From contig NZ_CP042429.1 of assembly GCF_007970465.1 (NCBI RefSeq), forward strand, positions 1,674,001-1,738,000: a stretch of 64,000 nucleotides of DNA, written 5' to 3'. Both the position numbers and the translations under genes were made by a program. Shown here piece by piece: positions 35,321-46,151 of the stretch. Every line of letters begins with the position of its first letter. Position 1 is the stretch's first letter. The notes below the pieces were generated by a model. The model was given only the letters and a program-made list of their open reading frames with translations, was not told the DNA's origin and searched no databases. This stretch comes from Corynebacterium nuruki S6-4. Its GTDB lineage: Bacteria > Actinomycetota > Actinomycetes > Mycobacteriales > Mycobacteriaceae.

Positions 35321-37330
35321 TCAGTTGGCCGGGACGGCGACGACCGCGTGGTGCCCCCAGCCGACCGGGATGTCCGCCGTACCCCGCAGTCCCGCCGCCG
35401 CGACGGCCCGCGACAGGTCCCGTCGCGTGGGGACGGCCGTGCCGTCGAGCAGCAGCCGGGTGAGGTCCTCGCCGTAGTCGTGGTCCTCGTCCCCGGATTC
35501 GGCGAGCAGCCGCGTGACCACCACCACCGGGCAGGACGCCCCGCCGACCGTCGCCGCGGCGGTGAGCACCGACGGGACCCGGTCCGGGCCGGCCAGGGCG
35601 AACGGGTCGACGACGACGGTCACCCCGACCTGTGCGGCGTCCACGACCGCGGTGAAGGGTACGACGGTGAGCCGGTCGCGGCGTCCCTCCCCGACCTCGG
35701 CGGTGAGCCGGTCGGTCCCGGCACCCGTGTCGAGCACGGTGACCCGCAGTCCGGGGTCGTGGCGGAGCAGCTCGTCGGCGTAGACCGCCGCGGCCGTCCC
35801 TTCACCGGCACCGGCCACGGCGACGGCCGTCACGGGCGCTCCCGCGGGGCCGGCGAGTTTCCCGGCCAGGTCGGCGAAGCCGGTCGCCAGGGCGGGCGCC
35901 ACCCACTGGGCGCGGGTCGCCTCGGCGTCCGCCAGGGCGTCCACCACCGCCGGATCCGCGGCGCGCAGTTCCGCCCAGGTCTGCCCCGTCGCGCCGACCG
36001 GCACCGGACGCCCGGAGCGCAGTCCCCTGTCCAGGTGCAGCCACGTCAGGTCGCGCAGCGCCTCAGGTCCGGTCAGCCGGGAGACGGGGCCGTCAGGGTC
36101 GGCGAGTTCGCGGCCCAGCGACGCCAGGCCGACCGTCGCGGTGCCGGCTGTGCCGGCTGTGCCGGCTGCGCTGTCCTCGCCGGGGTGGAGGACGACGAGG
36201 TTGAGGGTCCCGAGGTAGCGCAGGAAGCGCAGCAGGTGGCCGGGGTCCACACCGAGTGCGTCGCCGAGTGCGCTGACGGGGACGGTGCCGGCGGTGCCGG
36301 AGTTTCCCGACGCCCCCGGCATCTCAGATGCCACCGTCTCGACGGCCTCGAACAGGCCCAGTCGCGCCGCCGCGCGCAGGGCGAGTCCCGGGGTGATGTC
36401 GGCCATCTCGTGGAGCGCCATGAGCGGCGCGATGCTGGAGCCGCCGTCCCGGGCGCCGGCCGCGGCGGCACCGTCGCCGGTCGTACCGGCCGGGCTGTCG
36501 TTGACCCGCCAGTACCCGGTGATCTCGGTGTGTTCACGCGGCACCCCGGCCGCCTTCGCGAACCGGCGGATCCCCTTGAGCCGTCCCGCCTCCCCGGCGG
36601 CCCACACGAACGGGACGCCGTCCGGCAGTGCTGCCCCGGCTGCCCCGGCTGCCGTGTCACCTGCGAGGGACAGGACGTCGGCGAAGGCGTCCTGTCCTTC
36701 GGCACGGACCGACCACCGCAGGTCCAGGTCTCCGGCGCAGTCGATCTGCTGGATGTCGGCGCGCTCGGCGACCTCCACGAAGGCGCGGACGGGGTGGCCG
36801 ACGGGCACCTCCTCCAGGCACCGGCCGATCGCCGGCAGTGCGGTCTCGTCCCCCACCAGCAGCAGCCATCCGGTGTGCACCGGCAGCGACCCGCAGTTCT
36901 TGGGCCCCGCGATGTACACCCTGTCGCCGGGCACCGCCGCGGCCGACCAGTCCTCCGCCAGCCCGGCGCCGTGCCGGGCGAAGTCCACGGTCAGTTCACC
37001 GTATTCGCCGGATTCAGGACGCCAGGACCGCACAGTGTAGGTCCGGAACAGGTCGTTGACCTCGGCGTTCCAGTCCAGCCGGCCGTCCGCCAACGGGGCC
37101 GGGTACGGCCGCGCACCGGTCACCGGGTCGGGGAAGATGATGCGGATGTCGTCGTCGAAGCCGTCACTGACGAGGGCGGGCACGGCCACGCCGTCCCGGG
37201 TGTGGGCGTGCAGCCCCGGCCCGCCGAAGGTGACGCGGCGCATCCCGGGGGTCACGTCCTCGACCCGGACCACCTCCAGTTCGCGCAACGAGATGGGGTA
37301 GATGTCGGTGTCTCGGCTGATACGGGGCAC
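35321..37330 (-). CDS. Siderophore-interacting protein fused to a methyltransferase-like half
   Basis: Residues 1-~300 are a flavin-dependent siderophore-interacting protein: GMRRVTFGGPGL, FRTYTVRSWRP, DFARHGAGLAEDW, LLVGDETALPAIGRCLEE and the C-terminal GEAGRLKGIRRFAK. From about 325 on, the sequence looks like an O-methyltransferase: a winged-helix dimerisation part (LGLFEAVETV, LGVDPGHLLRFLRYL), an Ala/Gly/Thr repeat, then a Rossmann-like part (VTAVAVAGAGEGTAAAVYAD). The SAM-binding GxGxG is only loosely kept, so the second half may be non-catalytic. The N-terminal half reduces ferric siderophores to free iron. GTG 37330 follows AAGGA by nine bases; 669 residues. Confidence 0.82.
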   Translation of the reverse strand: MPRISRDTDIYPISLRELEVVRVEDVTPGMRRVTFGGPGLHAHTRDGVAVPALVSDGFDDDIRIIFPDPVTGARPYPAPLADGRLDWNAEVNDLFRTYTVRSWRPESGEYGELTVDFARHGAGLAEDWSAAAVPGDRVYIAGPKNCGSLPVHTGWLLLVGDETALPAIGRCLEEVPVGHPVRAFVEVAERADIQQIDCAGDLDLRWSVRAEGQDAFADVLSLAGDTAAGAAGAALPDGVPFVWAAGEAGRLKGIRRFAKAAGVPREHTEITGYWRVNDSPAGTTGDGAAAAGARDGGSSIAPLMALHEMADITPGLALRAAARLGLFEAVETVASEMPGASGNSGTAGTVPVSALGDALGVDPGHLLRFLRYLGTLNLVVLHPGEDSAAGTAGTAGTATVGLASLGRELADPDGPVSRLTGPEALRDLTWLHLDRGLRSGRPVPVGATGQTWAELRAADPAVVDALADAEATRAQWVAPALATGFADLAGKLAGPAGAPVTAVAVAGAGEGTAAAVYADELLRHDPGLRVTVLDTGAGTDRLTAEVGEGRRDRLTVVPFTAVVDAAQVGVTVVVDPFALAGPDRVPSVLTAAATVGGASCPVVVVTRLLAESGDEDHDYGEDLTRLLLDGTAVPTRRDLSRAVAAAGLRGTADIPVGWGHHAVVAVPAN

Positions 37331-37415
37331 AGCGTCGTCCTTTCGGGGGTTTTCCGGCGGATTTCCTCGAGGGGCGGCGCCGAGCTGTAGTGACTTACCC
37401 GTCACTCACTTCCAT

Positions 37416-37434
37416 TGAGGACAGTCTACCTTTA
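37416..37434. promoter_or_regulatory. Candidate DtxR box between divergent iron genes
   Basis: TGAGGACAGTCTACCTTTA matches about 13 of 19 positions of the DtxR consensus and lies in the shared promoter region of the siderophore-interacting and siderophore-binding genes. It is a weaker match than the box at 16064-16082, but the gene context supports it. Confidence 0.5.
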
Positions 37435-37493
37435 GTGTTGTCTGGCAGTGCTCCACGTCGGAGCCACCCTTCCGCTGACAAGGAGAATGCCCC

Positions 37494-38597
37494 ATGACCT
37501 CCCGTTCCCTGCTCCGACCGGCCAGGGCTATCGCGGCCCTCGCCGCGACAGCCACGCTGGCGCTCGGCGTCGTCGCCTGTTCCGACGATGACTCCGATTC
37601 CGCCTCCACCTCGGGCGCCGCCGCGTCGGACGCCTCAGGTTCCTCAGGTTCCTCGGATTCCTCGGATGACAAGGGCACCTGGCCCCGCGAGGTCGACTCG
37701 GTCGTCGTCACCGACGGCAAAGCCGGCAAGGAGACCGAGAAGGTCGAGATCTCCGCCAAGCCGGAGAAGATCGTCTCCACCTCCGTGACCCTCACCGGTT
37801 CACTGCTCGCCGTGGACGCCCCCGTCGTCGCCTCCGGCGGCGCCAAGGCCGGCGCCACCTCCGACGACAAGGGCTTCTTCACCCAGTGGGCCGACAAGGC
37901 CGACCAGAAGGGTGTGAAGGCGCTCTGGCAGCTCGAACCCGACCTGCAGAAGGTCGCGGCCGAGGATCCCGACCTCATCATCGTCTCCGCCAAGGGCGCG
38001 GACGCGGCCACCGCACAGATCGCCGAGCTGAAGAAGATCGGTGCCCCGGTCGTCGTCCTCGACTACTCGGACAAGACCTGGAGCGACATCACCACCGAGC
38101 TCGGTGAAGCCACCGGCCACGAGAAGGACGCCGAGAAGGCGATCACGTCCTACAAGGACCGCGTCGCGGAGGTCAAGGACAAGATCGAGAAGCCGGAGCA
38201 GCCGGTCAATGTCGTGCTGCCCGCCCAGGACGGCAGCGGCGTGAACTACATGACCGCCGAATCCGCCCAGGGCCGCATCGTCGAAGACCTCGGCTGGGAC
38301 CTCAACGTTCCCGGCGACGGCGTCGCCCGCACCGACGGCAGCTACGCCGGCCGCACCGACGTCCGCCAGGTCACCAACGAGAACGCGGACAAGGGTCTGG
38401 TCGGCAGGACCGTGCTCGGTGTGAACGCCGACGGTAAGGAGCCGGTCATCGACAAGCTCAAGGCCAACCCGCTGCTCGCCTCGACCTACGCGGTCGAGAA
38501 CAACCGGGTCTTCGACCTCGACCCCAGTGCGTTCCGCGTCGACTACTTCAGTGCTCTGGAGATCCTCGACAAGATCGAGGAGTATTTCTCGAAGTGA
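37494..38597 (+). CDS. Siderophore ABC transporter substrate-binding lipoprotein (FepB-like)
   Basis: The signal peptide ends in the lipobox LGVVAC, followed by a Ser/Asp-rich linker. The periplasmic-binding fold shows EKIVSTSVTLTGSLLAVDAP, WQLEPDLQKVAAEDPDLIIV and a C-terminal VFDLDPSAFRVDYFSALEIL. It resembles catecholate siderophore (FepB) binding proteins. No permease or ATPase genes are adjacent, so it must use a transporter encoded elsewhere. AAGGAG precedes ATG 37494. It is divergent from the siderophore-interacting gene. Confidence 0.87.
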   Translation: MTSRSLLRPARAIAALAATATLALGVVACSDDDSDSASTSGAAASDASGSSGSSDSSDDKGTWPREVDSVVVTDGKAGKETEKVEISAKPEKIVSTSVTLTGSLLAVDAPVVASGGAKAGATSDDKGFFTQWADKADQKGVKALWQLEPDLQKVAAEDPDLIIVSAKGADAATAQIAELKKIGAPVVVLDYSDKTWSDITTELGEATGHEKDAEKAITSYKDRVAEVKDKIEKPEQPVNVVLPAQDGSGVNYMTAESAQGRIVEDLGWDLNVPGDGVARTDGSYAGRTDVRQVTNENADKGLVGRTVLGVNADGKEPVIDKLKANPLLASTYAVENNRVFDLDPSAFRVDYFSALEILDKIEEYFSK

Positions 38598-38659
38598 CCG
38601 CGCGTCACCGTCGTACCCACCGCACCGGCGGTGAGCGCGTCCTATAGCCTGAGTGGACG

Positions 38660-39517
38660 ATGATGCACAGCAACGCTCTCGCTGTCGTCTTCGCCCTGCT
38701 CTCCGCGCTCACCATCGCGTGGGGGACGGTCCTGCGGCACCAGACCGCGGAACAGACCTCGGGCGACCCCGACGACGCACACGGCTCCCCCGTGCTGGCC
38801 TCACTCATGCGGCCACGCTGGTGGGGTGGTGTGCTGTGCGCACTCGCCGGCTACGGCCTGCAGATCGTCGCCCTCGGTTTCGGCACCCTGCTCGTCGTCC
38901 AGCCGGTCCTCGTCCTGTCGCTGATGTTCACCCTGCCGCTGTCCGCCCGGTTCGACGGACGCCGTGTCACCCGGGCCGAGATGTTCTGGGCCGGACTGCT
39001 GACCGTCGCCGTCGGCGTCCTCGTCATCTGGGGCAGACCCCTGCCCGGCATCTCCGTGCCACCGCTGTCCCGCTGGTTCATCGCCGTGGGCGTCGGCGTG
39101 GCCGTCATGATCGCCCTGTCCTGGTACGCGACCCGGCTGGTACCACGGGAACAGGCACTGATCCTGGGGCTCATCACCGGAGCGATCATGGGCTATGTCG
39201 CGGTCCTGTCGAAGTCCGTCGTCGACGTGTTCGTCACCGACGGAGTGGCCGGCCTCCTCGTGTGCTGGGAGTTCTACTCACTGATCGCGGCCGCCATCAT
39301 CGGCACACTGGTCCAGCAGGCGAGCTTCAACGCCGGCGACCTCAAGAACTCACTGCCGGCGATGACCATCGCCGAACCCATCGTGGCCTTCGTGCTCGGC
39401 TACACCATCCTCGGCGAGAAGTTCCAGGTGGCGGGTCTCGGCTGGCTGCTGATGGGCACCGCCCTGGTGATCATGGTCTATTCGACGGTCGTTCTGTCCC
39501 GCAAGGGCGTGGACTGA
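38660..39517 (+). CDS. DMT-family (EamA-like) transporter
   Basis: A 285-residue protein of about nine to ten membrane helices with an inner repeat: LSALTIAWGTVLRHQTAEQ in helix 1, LVVQPVLVLSLMFTLPLSA, and later LPAMTIAEPIVAFVLGYTIL with GEKF. This is the DMT pattern. Substrate unknown. Start ATG 38660 or 38663; TATAGC lies 12 bases upstream. It follows the siderophore-binding gene but may have its own promoter. Confidence 0.8.
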   Translation: MMHSNALAVVFALLSALTIAWGTVLRHQTAEQTSGDPDDAHGSPVLASLMRPRWWGGVLCALAGYGLQIVALGFGTLLVVQPVLVLSLMFTLPLSARFDGRRVTRAEMFWAGLLTVAVGVLVIWGRPLPGISVPPLSRWFIAVGVGVAVMIALSWYATRLVPREQALILGLITGAIMGYVAVLSKSVVDVFVTDGVAGLLVCWEFYSLIAAAIIGTLVQQASFNAGDLKNSLPAMTIAEPIVAFVLGYTILGEKFQVAGLGWLLMGTALVIMVYSTVVLSRKGVD

Positions 39518-39541
39518 CAGGAACTGACAGTGCCTGACCGG

Positions 39542-40828
39542 TCAGATCGCGTACTCGAAGTCGATGAGCATCGCCCCGGAGACCCAGAACCCCAGGACGA
39601 TCCACCCGACCACCAGCGGCACCAGCAGCCACACCCACCGGGGCCGGCGCAGCAGCACCGCGGTGAGCCGCACCACGAACGGCAGCAGGAGCAGCAGCAC
39701 CGGGATCAGCAGGAGCCGCGGCCGGGAGTGCATCACCCCGTCCGACCCCAGCGTGATCGCCACGGTCACCACCGCGGGGAGCCACACCTGCCAGGGCAGC
39801 CACCGGCCCAGCAGCGGCCACAGCGACGCGACGACCAGCACCGCCACCAGGATCATCACCCAACTGGAGATGACGTAGCCGGTCATGCCGGTGACTGTCC
39901 ACTGCCGCAGCCAGTCGAGGGTGGCGGCGCCGGCGTCGAAGCCCGAGTGCCAGCCCTCCTCCTGGGCGGCGAAGTAGCCGCCGACCCCGGCGGCCTGACT
40001 GTCGGCCCACAGGATGTAGCCCGCGGTCCCCACCGCCCCGAGCACCGGGGCGGCACAGGCACGCACCACCGTCCCGAGCCCGGCGCGGCGGCGTCCCGAC
40101 CGGACCCAGCGCCACAGCTCCACCACCGCGCACAGGCACAGGGTGAGGATCAGCGCCGCGGCGGTGAGCCGGGTCAGCCCGGCCGCCAGGGTGAGGAGGC
40201 CGGCGGCGAGATAGCGGCGCCGCAGCATCATGATCACCGCCCACACCGTCAGCGCGGTGTACAGGGACTCGGAGTAGGGCATCCAGTAGACGACGCCCAT
40301 CGGTGCGGCGGTGGCCAGGACGGTCACCACCACCGGTGTCACCAGGAGGGCGATATCGCCTGCGGGGCGTCCGGTCACCGCCGGCCACAGGTGGTCGAGG
40401 GCGAGCCGGGACACGCCCCACGCCATCACCACCGCCGCGACGACGGAGACGGTGAGGGCGGCGACCCAGGTGGCGTCCGCCCCGGACAGGCCGCCGACCG
40501 CGCCGAGGGGGGCGGCCACCCAGCGGACGAGGACTGGGTAGCCGGGGAAGAACGCGACCGACTGCCACTGGATCGGATCGCCGCCGGGTGTGCCCGCCTC
40601 CCCCACCGCGAAGCCGCCGTAGCCGAAGCGGGAGATCAGGGTCATCCACTGGGCGTCCCACTGCATGAGGATGCCGCGCAGCGACGCCCCGCGGGACGCC
40701 CCCCACGTCTGCAGGGTCACCATCTGGAGCCCCCAGACCAGCAGCGCGGTCACTCCGGACGTCACCGGGACCGCCCAGCGGGGCAGGATGCGTGGGGTCG
40801 TGGATCGGGGCTCGTTCATCTCGGCCAC
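39542..40828 (-). CDS. PIG-V-like GT-C mannosyltransferase
   Basis: The 428-residue, ~10-helix protein has the GT-C first-loop motif QWDAQWMTLISRFGY, followed by FFPGYPVLVRWVA and WMPYSESLYTAL, hallmarks of PIG-V-type polyprenyl-phosphate-mannose-dependent transferases. In Corynebacterineae such enzymes add mannose to glycolipids or proteins outside the membrane. Which acceptor is used is unknown. The start is GTG 40828 or ATG 40819. It is divergent from the leuA leader. Confidence 0.8.
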   Translation of the reverse strand: MAEMNEPRSTTPRILPRWAVPVTSGVTALLVWGLQMVTLQTWGASRGASLRGILMQWDAQWMTLISRFGYGGFAVGEAGTPGGDPIQWQSVAFFPGYPVLVRWVAAPLGAVGGLSGADATWVAALTVSVVAAVVMAWGVSRLALDHLWPAVTGRPAGDIALLVTPVVVTVLATAAPMGVVYWMPYSESLYTALTVWAVIMMLRRRYLAAGLLTLAAGLTRLTAAALILTLCLCAVVELWRWVRSGRRRAGLGTVVRACAAPVLGAVGTAGYILWADSQAAGVGGYFAAQEEGWHSGFDAGAATLDWLRQWTVTGMTGYVISSWVMILVAVLVVASLWPLLGRWLPWQVWLPAVVTVAITLGSDGVMHSRPRLLLIPVLLLLLPFVVRLTAVLLRRPRWVWLLVPLVVGWIVLGFWVSGAMLIDFEYAI

Positions 40829-40935
40829 ACAGCGTACCCGGGACCGCAGGGACGCCCCCGGATCCGGGGAACGGTGCGATGCCGGTCACAGTCGCGACTC
40901 GCACCGGTGCCGTGTCATGCGTTACACTGTGCGAC

Positions 40936-40970
40936 GTGATCAAGAACCGCGCGCAGCTTCTCCTTCTCTG

Positions 40971-40989
<19 letters not shown>
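40936..40989 (+). CDS. leuL: Leucine leader peptide of the leuA attenuator
   Basis: GTG ATC AAG AAC ... TAA encodes 17 residues, VIKNRAQLLLLCRGGVR, with four consecutive leucine codons CTT CTC CTT CTC. CTT is rare in this GC-rich genome, so its double use here is notable. The -10 box TACACT (40923-40928) is seven bases before the GTG, so the transcript should begin at or next to the start codon and need no Shine-Dalgarno sequence. Predicted attenuation of leuA in corynebacteria is known from comparative studies. Confidence 0.88.
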
Positions 40990-42912
<1,923 letters not shown>

Positions 42913-42980
42913 CGCTCCCCGGGTGGCCCCGGGGTCCGGTTACTTAGGCAGGGCGTCCGCCGGAACGTATGATGTCCCCT

Positions 42981-44843
42981 ATGACTTCCTCCGGCTCCGG
43001 TGATTCCCCCGACACGTCGGGACCGGACATCCCCACCGGCAGCGGAAACCGGTCGCGGCGCCGTCGGCGCCGCCAGGTGCACCGTCGTGCCGCGCCACCG
43101 TCCCAGCAGACCGTCGAACGGTACAGCCGGTCCGGGCAGTCCGGGCAGGACACAGCTGAGACAGCCGGCCCTGCCGGTGCCGACCACAGTGCCGACCACA
43201 GCGGCGACGTCGGCACAACAGACACCGGCACGGCGCAGTCTGCGCAGCAGACCCCGGCCCAGCAGGCGAAGACACAGCAGGCGAAGGCGCAGCGCCGTAA
43301 TCTGCCGCGCACCTTCCACGGCACACTGCCGTCGGTCGAGGAGGCGCCGTTCGTCGAACTGCGGCTCGCGGTCTCCGGAATCCACCCGACGACTTCGCGG
43401 ATGGTGGCCTTCGCCGCCACCCTGCACGCCGCCGACGGCGACCGCGCCGTATTCACCGGCAACCGTCCGGCCTGTGCCGGCGACCCCGCCGATGACACGG
43501 GCACCTACACCGGCCTCACCGGAGTGGTGCAGCAGATCAACCCGGGTGAGGACCCCGGCCCGTGGCACCTCCACGGCTACACCGAGGCGGATCTCGGGCA
43601 GGCCCCCGGCTTCGCCACCGTCGCCCCGCTGCTCCACGAGCTGCTCGACGGCCGCACCCTGATCTGCCACGGCCGGGCGCACACCTGGGGTTTCGTCCTG
43701 CAGGAGTTCCGCCGCGCCCAGCGGGCCGCGAACCGTAACGCCCCGCGTGGCGGGAACCGGGGCCGACGGCGGGCCCCGCGGCGTCCGCGCAAGATCGCCG
43801 TGCCGGTCCCCGCCCGGATCATCGACACCCGGGCGACCGCACACCGGCAGGGCGTCCCGGTGCCTGACGTGCGGCTGCGCAGTATCAGCGCGTACTACGC
43901 CACCGCCCACGACCTCAGCGTCCCCGCCGACGCCCTGCCGGACATCGGTCCGACGGCGAGCCTCGAGCGCGCCGACATTCCGGCGGACACACTGCTGCTC
44001 GCCGACACCCGTCTCCTCTTCCCGCTGTACCGGGAACAGGAGCGGCTCGCCGACGAGGGGCTGGGCATCCTCGCCGCGGCCGATCCGGGCATCCTCACCG
44101 CCGACAAGTTCGGCCTGCAGCGCAGCACCGTCCGGGTCGAGGCGACCACCTCGCCCCGGCCGTACGGCAACCCCGGCGTCCCCGTGAGTGGTGACGACGG
44201 TGACGGCGGTGACGGCAGCGCTGACCGCCGGCTGGTCCAGGGCATGGAGTTCGTCGTCAGCCCGGACGTCGCCGAAGATCCTGACGTCCTCATCAGCGCC
44301 GGTATGCGGGCCGGGCTCGCCTACAGCGAGAAACTGAACCGGACGTCCAGCCTGGTGGTGTGCAACCGCAACCAGCCGCTGCGCGGCAAGGCGATGCACG
44401 GTCACCGCAAGAACATCCCGCTGTTCACCGACGCGGAATTCCTCGCCGCCCTCGATGACGTGGCGGCCGGTGCCCCTCCGGGGGACGAACCCGATCCACG
44501 TCCCGCCACCCCGCGCATCCCGGCGCCCCAGAAGAGCCGGGGCCGGTCCGGTGGGTCGAACCGTTCCGACGGTTCCGGCCGGGGCAACCGGGGTGGCCGG
44601 GGCTCCGGCCACGGCTCCGGCGGCAACCGCAACCGGCGGCGCCAGGGTGCCGGGAAGTCAGGGAAGTCCGGTAATTCCGGTAGTTCCGGGCCGACCGGGA
44701 CATCGGGCGGCGGAAACGCCACCGGTGGCGACGATGCGGGAACCCGGAACTCCTCCCGCAGAAGTGGTGGCAGGCGCCGCCGCCGGTCCGGCGGCAACCG
44801 CCGCCCCCGACAGAACCGATCCGACAACCAGAAGAAGGGGTGA
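42981..44843 (+). CDS. DnaQ-like exonuclease-fold/BRCT protein with basic disordered tails
   Basis: Between a basic Arg/Thr-rich N-terminus (~100 residues) and an Arg/Gly/Ser-rich C-terminal tail (~130 residues) lies an exonuclease-like fold (FVELRLAVSGIHPTTSRMVA, TLICHGRAHTWGFVLQEFRR) and a BRCT-like module (GMEFVVSPDVAEDP, LNRTSSLVVCNRNQPLRGKA). The first acidic pair expected of a DEDD exonuclease (DxE) is replaced by ELRLAVSG, so nuclease activity is doubtful. Neighbour of leuA and murT in C. glutamicum as well. TATGAT, seven bases and ATG 42981 give a leaderless start. 620 residues. Confidence 0.78.
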   Translation: MTSSGSGDSPDTSGPDIPTGSGNRSRRRRRRQVHRRAAPPSQQTVERYSRSGQSGQDTAETAGPAGADHSADHSGDVGTTDTGTAQSAQQTPAQQAKTQQAKAQRRNLPRTFHGTLPSVEEAPFVELRLAVSGIHPTTSRMVAFAATLHAADGDRAVFTGNRPACAGDPADDTGTYTGLTGVVQQINPGEDPGPWHLHGYTEADLGQAPGFATVAPLLHELLDGRTLICHGRAHTWGFVLQEFRRAQRAANRNAPRGGNRGRRRAPRRPRKIAVPVPARIIDTRATAHRQGVPVPDVRLRSISAYYATAHDLSVPADALPDIGPTASLERADIPADTLLLADTRLLFPLYREQERLADEGLGILAAADPGILTADKFGLQRSTVRVEATTSPRPYGNPGVPVSGDDGDGGDGSADRRLVQGMEFVVSPDVAEDPDVLISAGMRAGLAYSEKLNRTSSLVVCNRNQPLRGKAMHGHRKNIPLFTDAEFLAALDDVAAGAPPGDEPDPRPATPRIPAPQKSRGRSGGSNRSDGSGRGNRGGRGSGHGSGGNRNRRRQGAGKSGKSGNSGSSGPTGTSGGGNATGGDDAGTRNSSRRSGGRRRRRSGGNRRPRQNRSDNQKKG

Positions 44844-44849
44844 TCCGTC

Positions 44850-46151
44850 GTGGGTCTGCTCACCTCCGTCGCGGTCCGCGCCGCAGCCGCCGCCACCTGG
44901 GCCTCCCGTAAGGCCGGGCGTGGCAACGGCGGGATGATCGGCGGCCTGGTCGCCCAGGTCATCGATCCGAAACTCATGGAGCGGCTCGGCGACGGTCGGC
45001 CGTGCGTCGTCGTCACCGGCACCAACGGCAAGTCGACGACCACCCGGATGCTCGCCGAGGCGGTCCGCACCCTCGGCACCGTCGCCACCAACGACGGCGG
45101 CGACAACATGGACGCCGGTGTGATCTCCGCCCTGCTGGCCGGCCGCTCCGCCGACCGGCTGGTCCTGGAGGTCGACGAACTGCACGTCCCCGGCATCGCC
45201 GCGAAGCTCGACTGCAACGTCCTGGTGCTGCTCAACCTCTCCCGCGACCAGCTCGACCGGGTCGGTGAGATCAACAAGATCGAGCGGGTCCTCCGCGAGT
45301 ACGTGCAGGCGCACCCGGACCTCACCGTCATCGCGAACTGCGACGACGTCCAGGTCACCTCGGCCGCCTGGGACTGCCCGAATGTGGTGTGGGTCGCCGC
45401 CGGCGTCGGTTTCACCGGCGATTCGACGAGCTGTCCCCGCACCGGTGGGCCGGTCGTCCGCACGGAGAAGGCCGACGGCAGCCCCGACTGGTACGCGGTC
45501 AAGCCGCTGCCGGACGGTTCCGAGTTCCGCCGGCCCACCCCCACCTGGACCATCGGACCCGAGGGCATCACCGACCCGGCCGGGGAGGTCCTCCCGCTGG
45601 ACCTGAAGATCCCCGGCAACGCCAACCGCGGCAACGCCACCCAGGCCGTCGCGGCCGCCGTGGCGCTCGGCGTCCCGGAGAAGGACGCCGTCGCCGCCGC
45701 CGAGCGGGTCGACAATGTCGCCGGCCGGTATTCCACCGTCGAGTTCGAGGGCCGGGAGGTCCACCTGCTGCTGGCGAAGAACCCGGCGGGCTGGCAGGAG
45801 GCGTTGTCGATGGTCGACCGGTCCGCCGACGGGCTCGTCATCGCCGTCAACGGCCAGGTCGCCGACGGTCAGGACCTGTCCTGGCTGTGGGACGTGCGTT
45901 TCGAGAACTTCGAGGGCATCAAGGTCGTCGCCGCCGGGGAGCGCTCCGCCGATCTCGCGGTGCGCATCGGCTACGCCGGCGTGGAGCACGAGACGGTGCC
46001 CGATGCCCTCGCCGCGCTGCGGGCCTGCCCGCGCGGGCGGGTGGAGGTCCTCGCCAACTACACGGCCTTCCGCGACCTGAAGAAGGCCCTCGACCGGGCC
46101 GGCGACAGAACAACCGGCACGGCAACCGACACGGACGGAGCTGCATCATGA
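44850..46151 (+). CDS. murT: MurT, lipid II isoglutaminyl synthase ligase subunit
   Basis: The Mur-ligase ATP loop VVTGTNGKSTTTRMLAEAV, NMDAGVISALL, LEVDELHVPGIA and LKIPGNANRGNATQAVAAA are all present, plus the C-terminal DUF1727 domain with NPAGWQEALSMV. With GatD it amidates the D-glutamate of lipid II. The zinc-ribbon of other MurT proteins is degenerate: only CPRTGG remains of the CxxC...CxxC set. GTG 44850 lies six bases after the exonuclease-like gene; the stop overlaps the gatD ATG. Confidence 0.94.
   Translation: MGLLTSVAVRAAAAATWASRKAGRGNGGMIGGLVAQVIDPKLMERLGDGRPCVVVTGTNGKSTTTRMLAEAVRTLGTVATNDGGDNMDAGVISALLAGRSADRLVLEVDELHVPGIAAKLDCNVLVLLNLSRDQLDRVGEINKIERVLREYVQAHPDLTVIANCDDVQVTSAAWDCPNVVWVAAGVGFTGDSTSCPRTGGPVVRTEKADGSPDWYAVKPLPDGSEFRRPTPTWTIGPEGITDPAGEVLPLDLKIPGNANRGNATQAVAAAVALGVPEKDAVAAAERVDNVAGRYSTVEFEGREVHLLLAKNPAGWQEALSMVDRSADGLVIAVNGQVADGQDLSWLWDVRFENFEGIKVVAAGERSADLAVRIGYAGVEHETVPDALAALRACPRGRVEVLANYTAFRDLKKALDRAGDRTTGTATDTDGAAS

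Noticed and set aside
42913..42940. CCCCGGG-type hairpin after leuA as a terminator
   Set aside because: The stem is short and self-complementary in several registers, so I could not support one structure.
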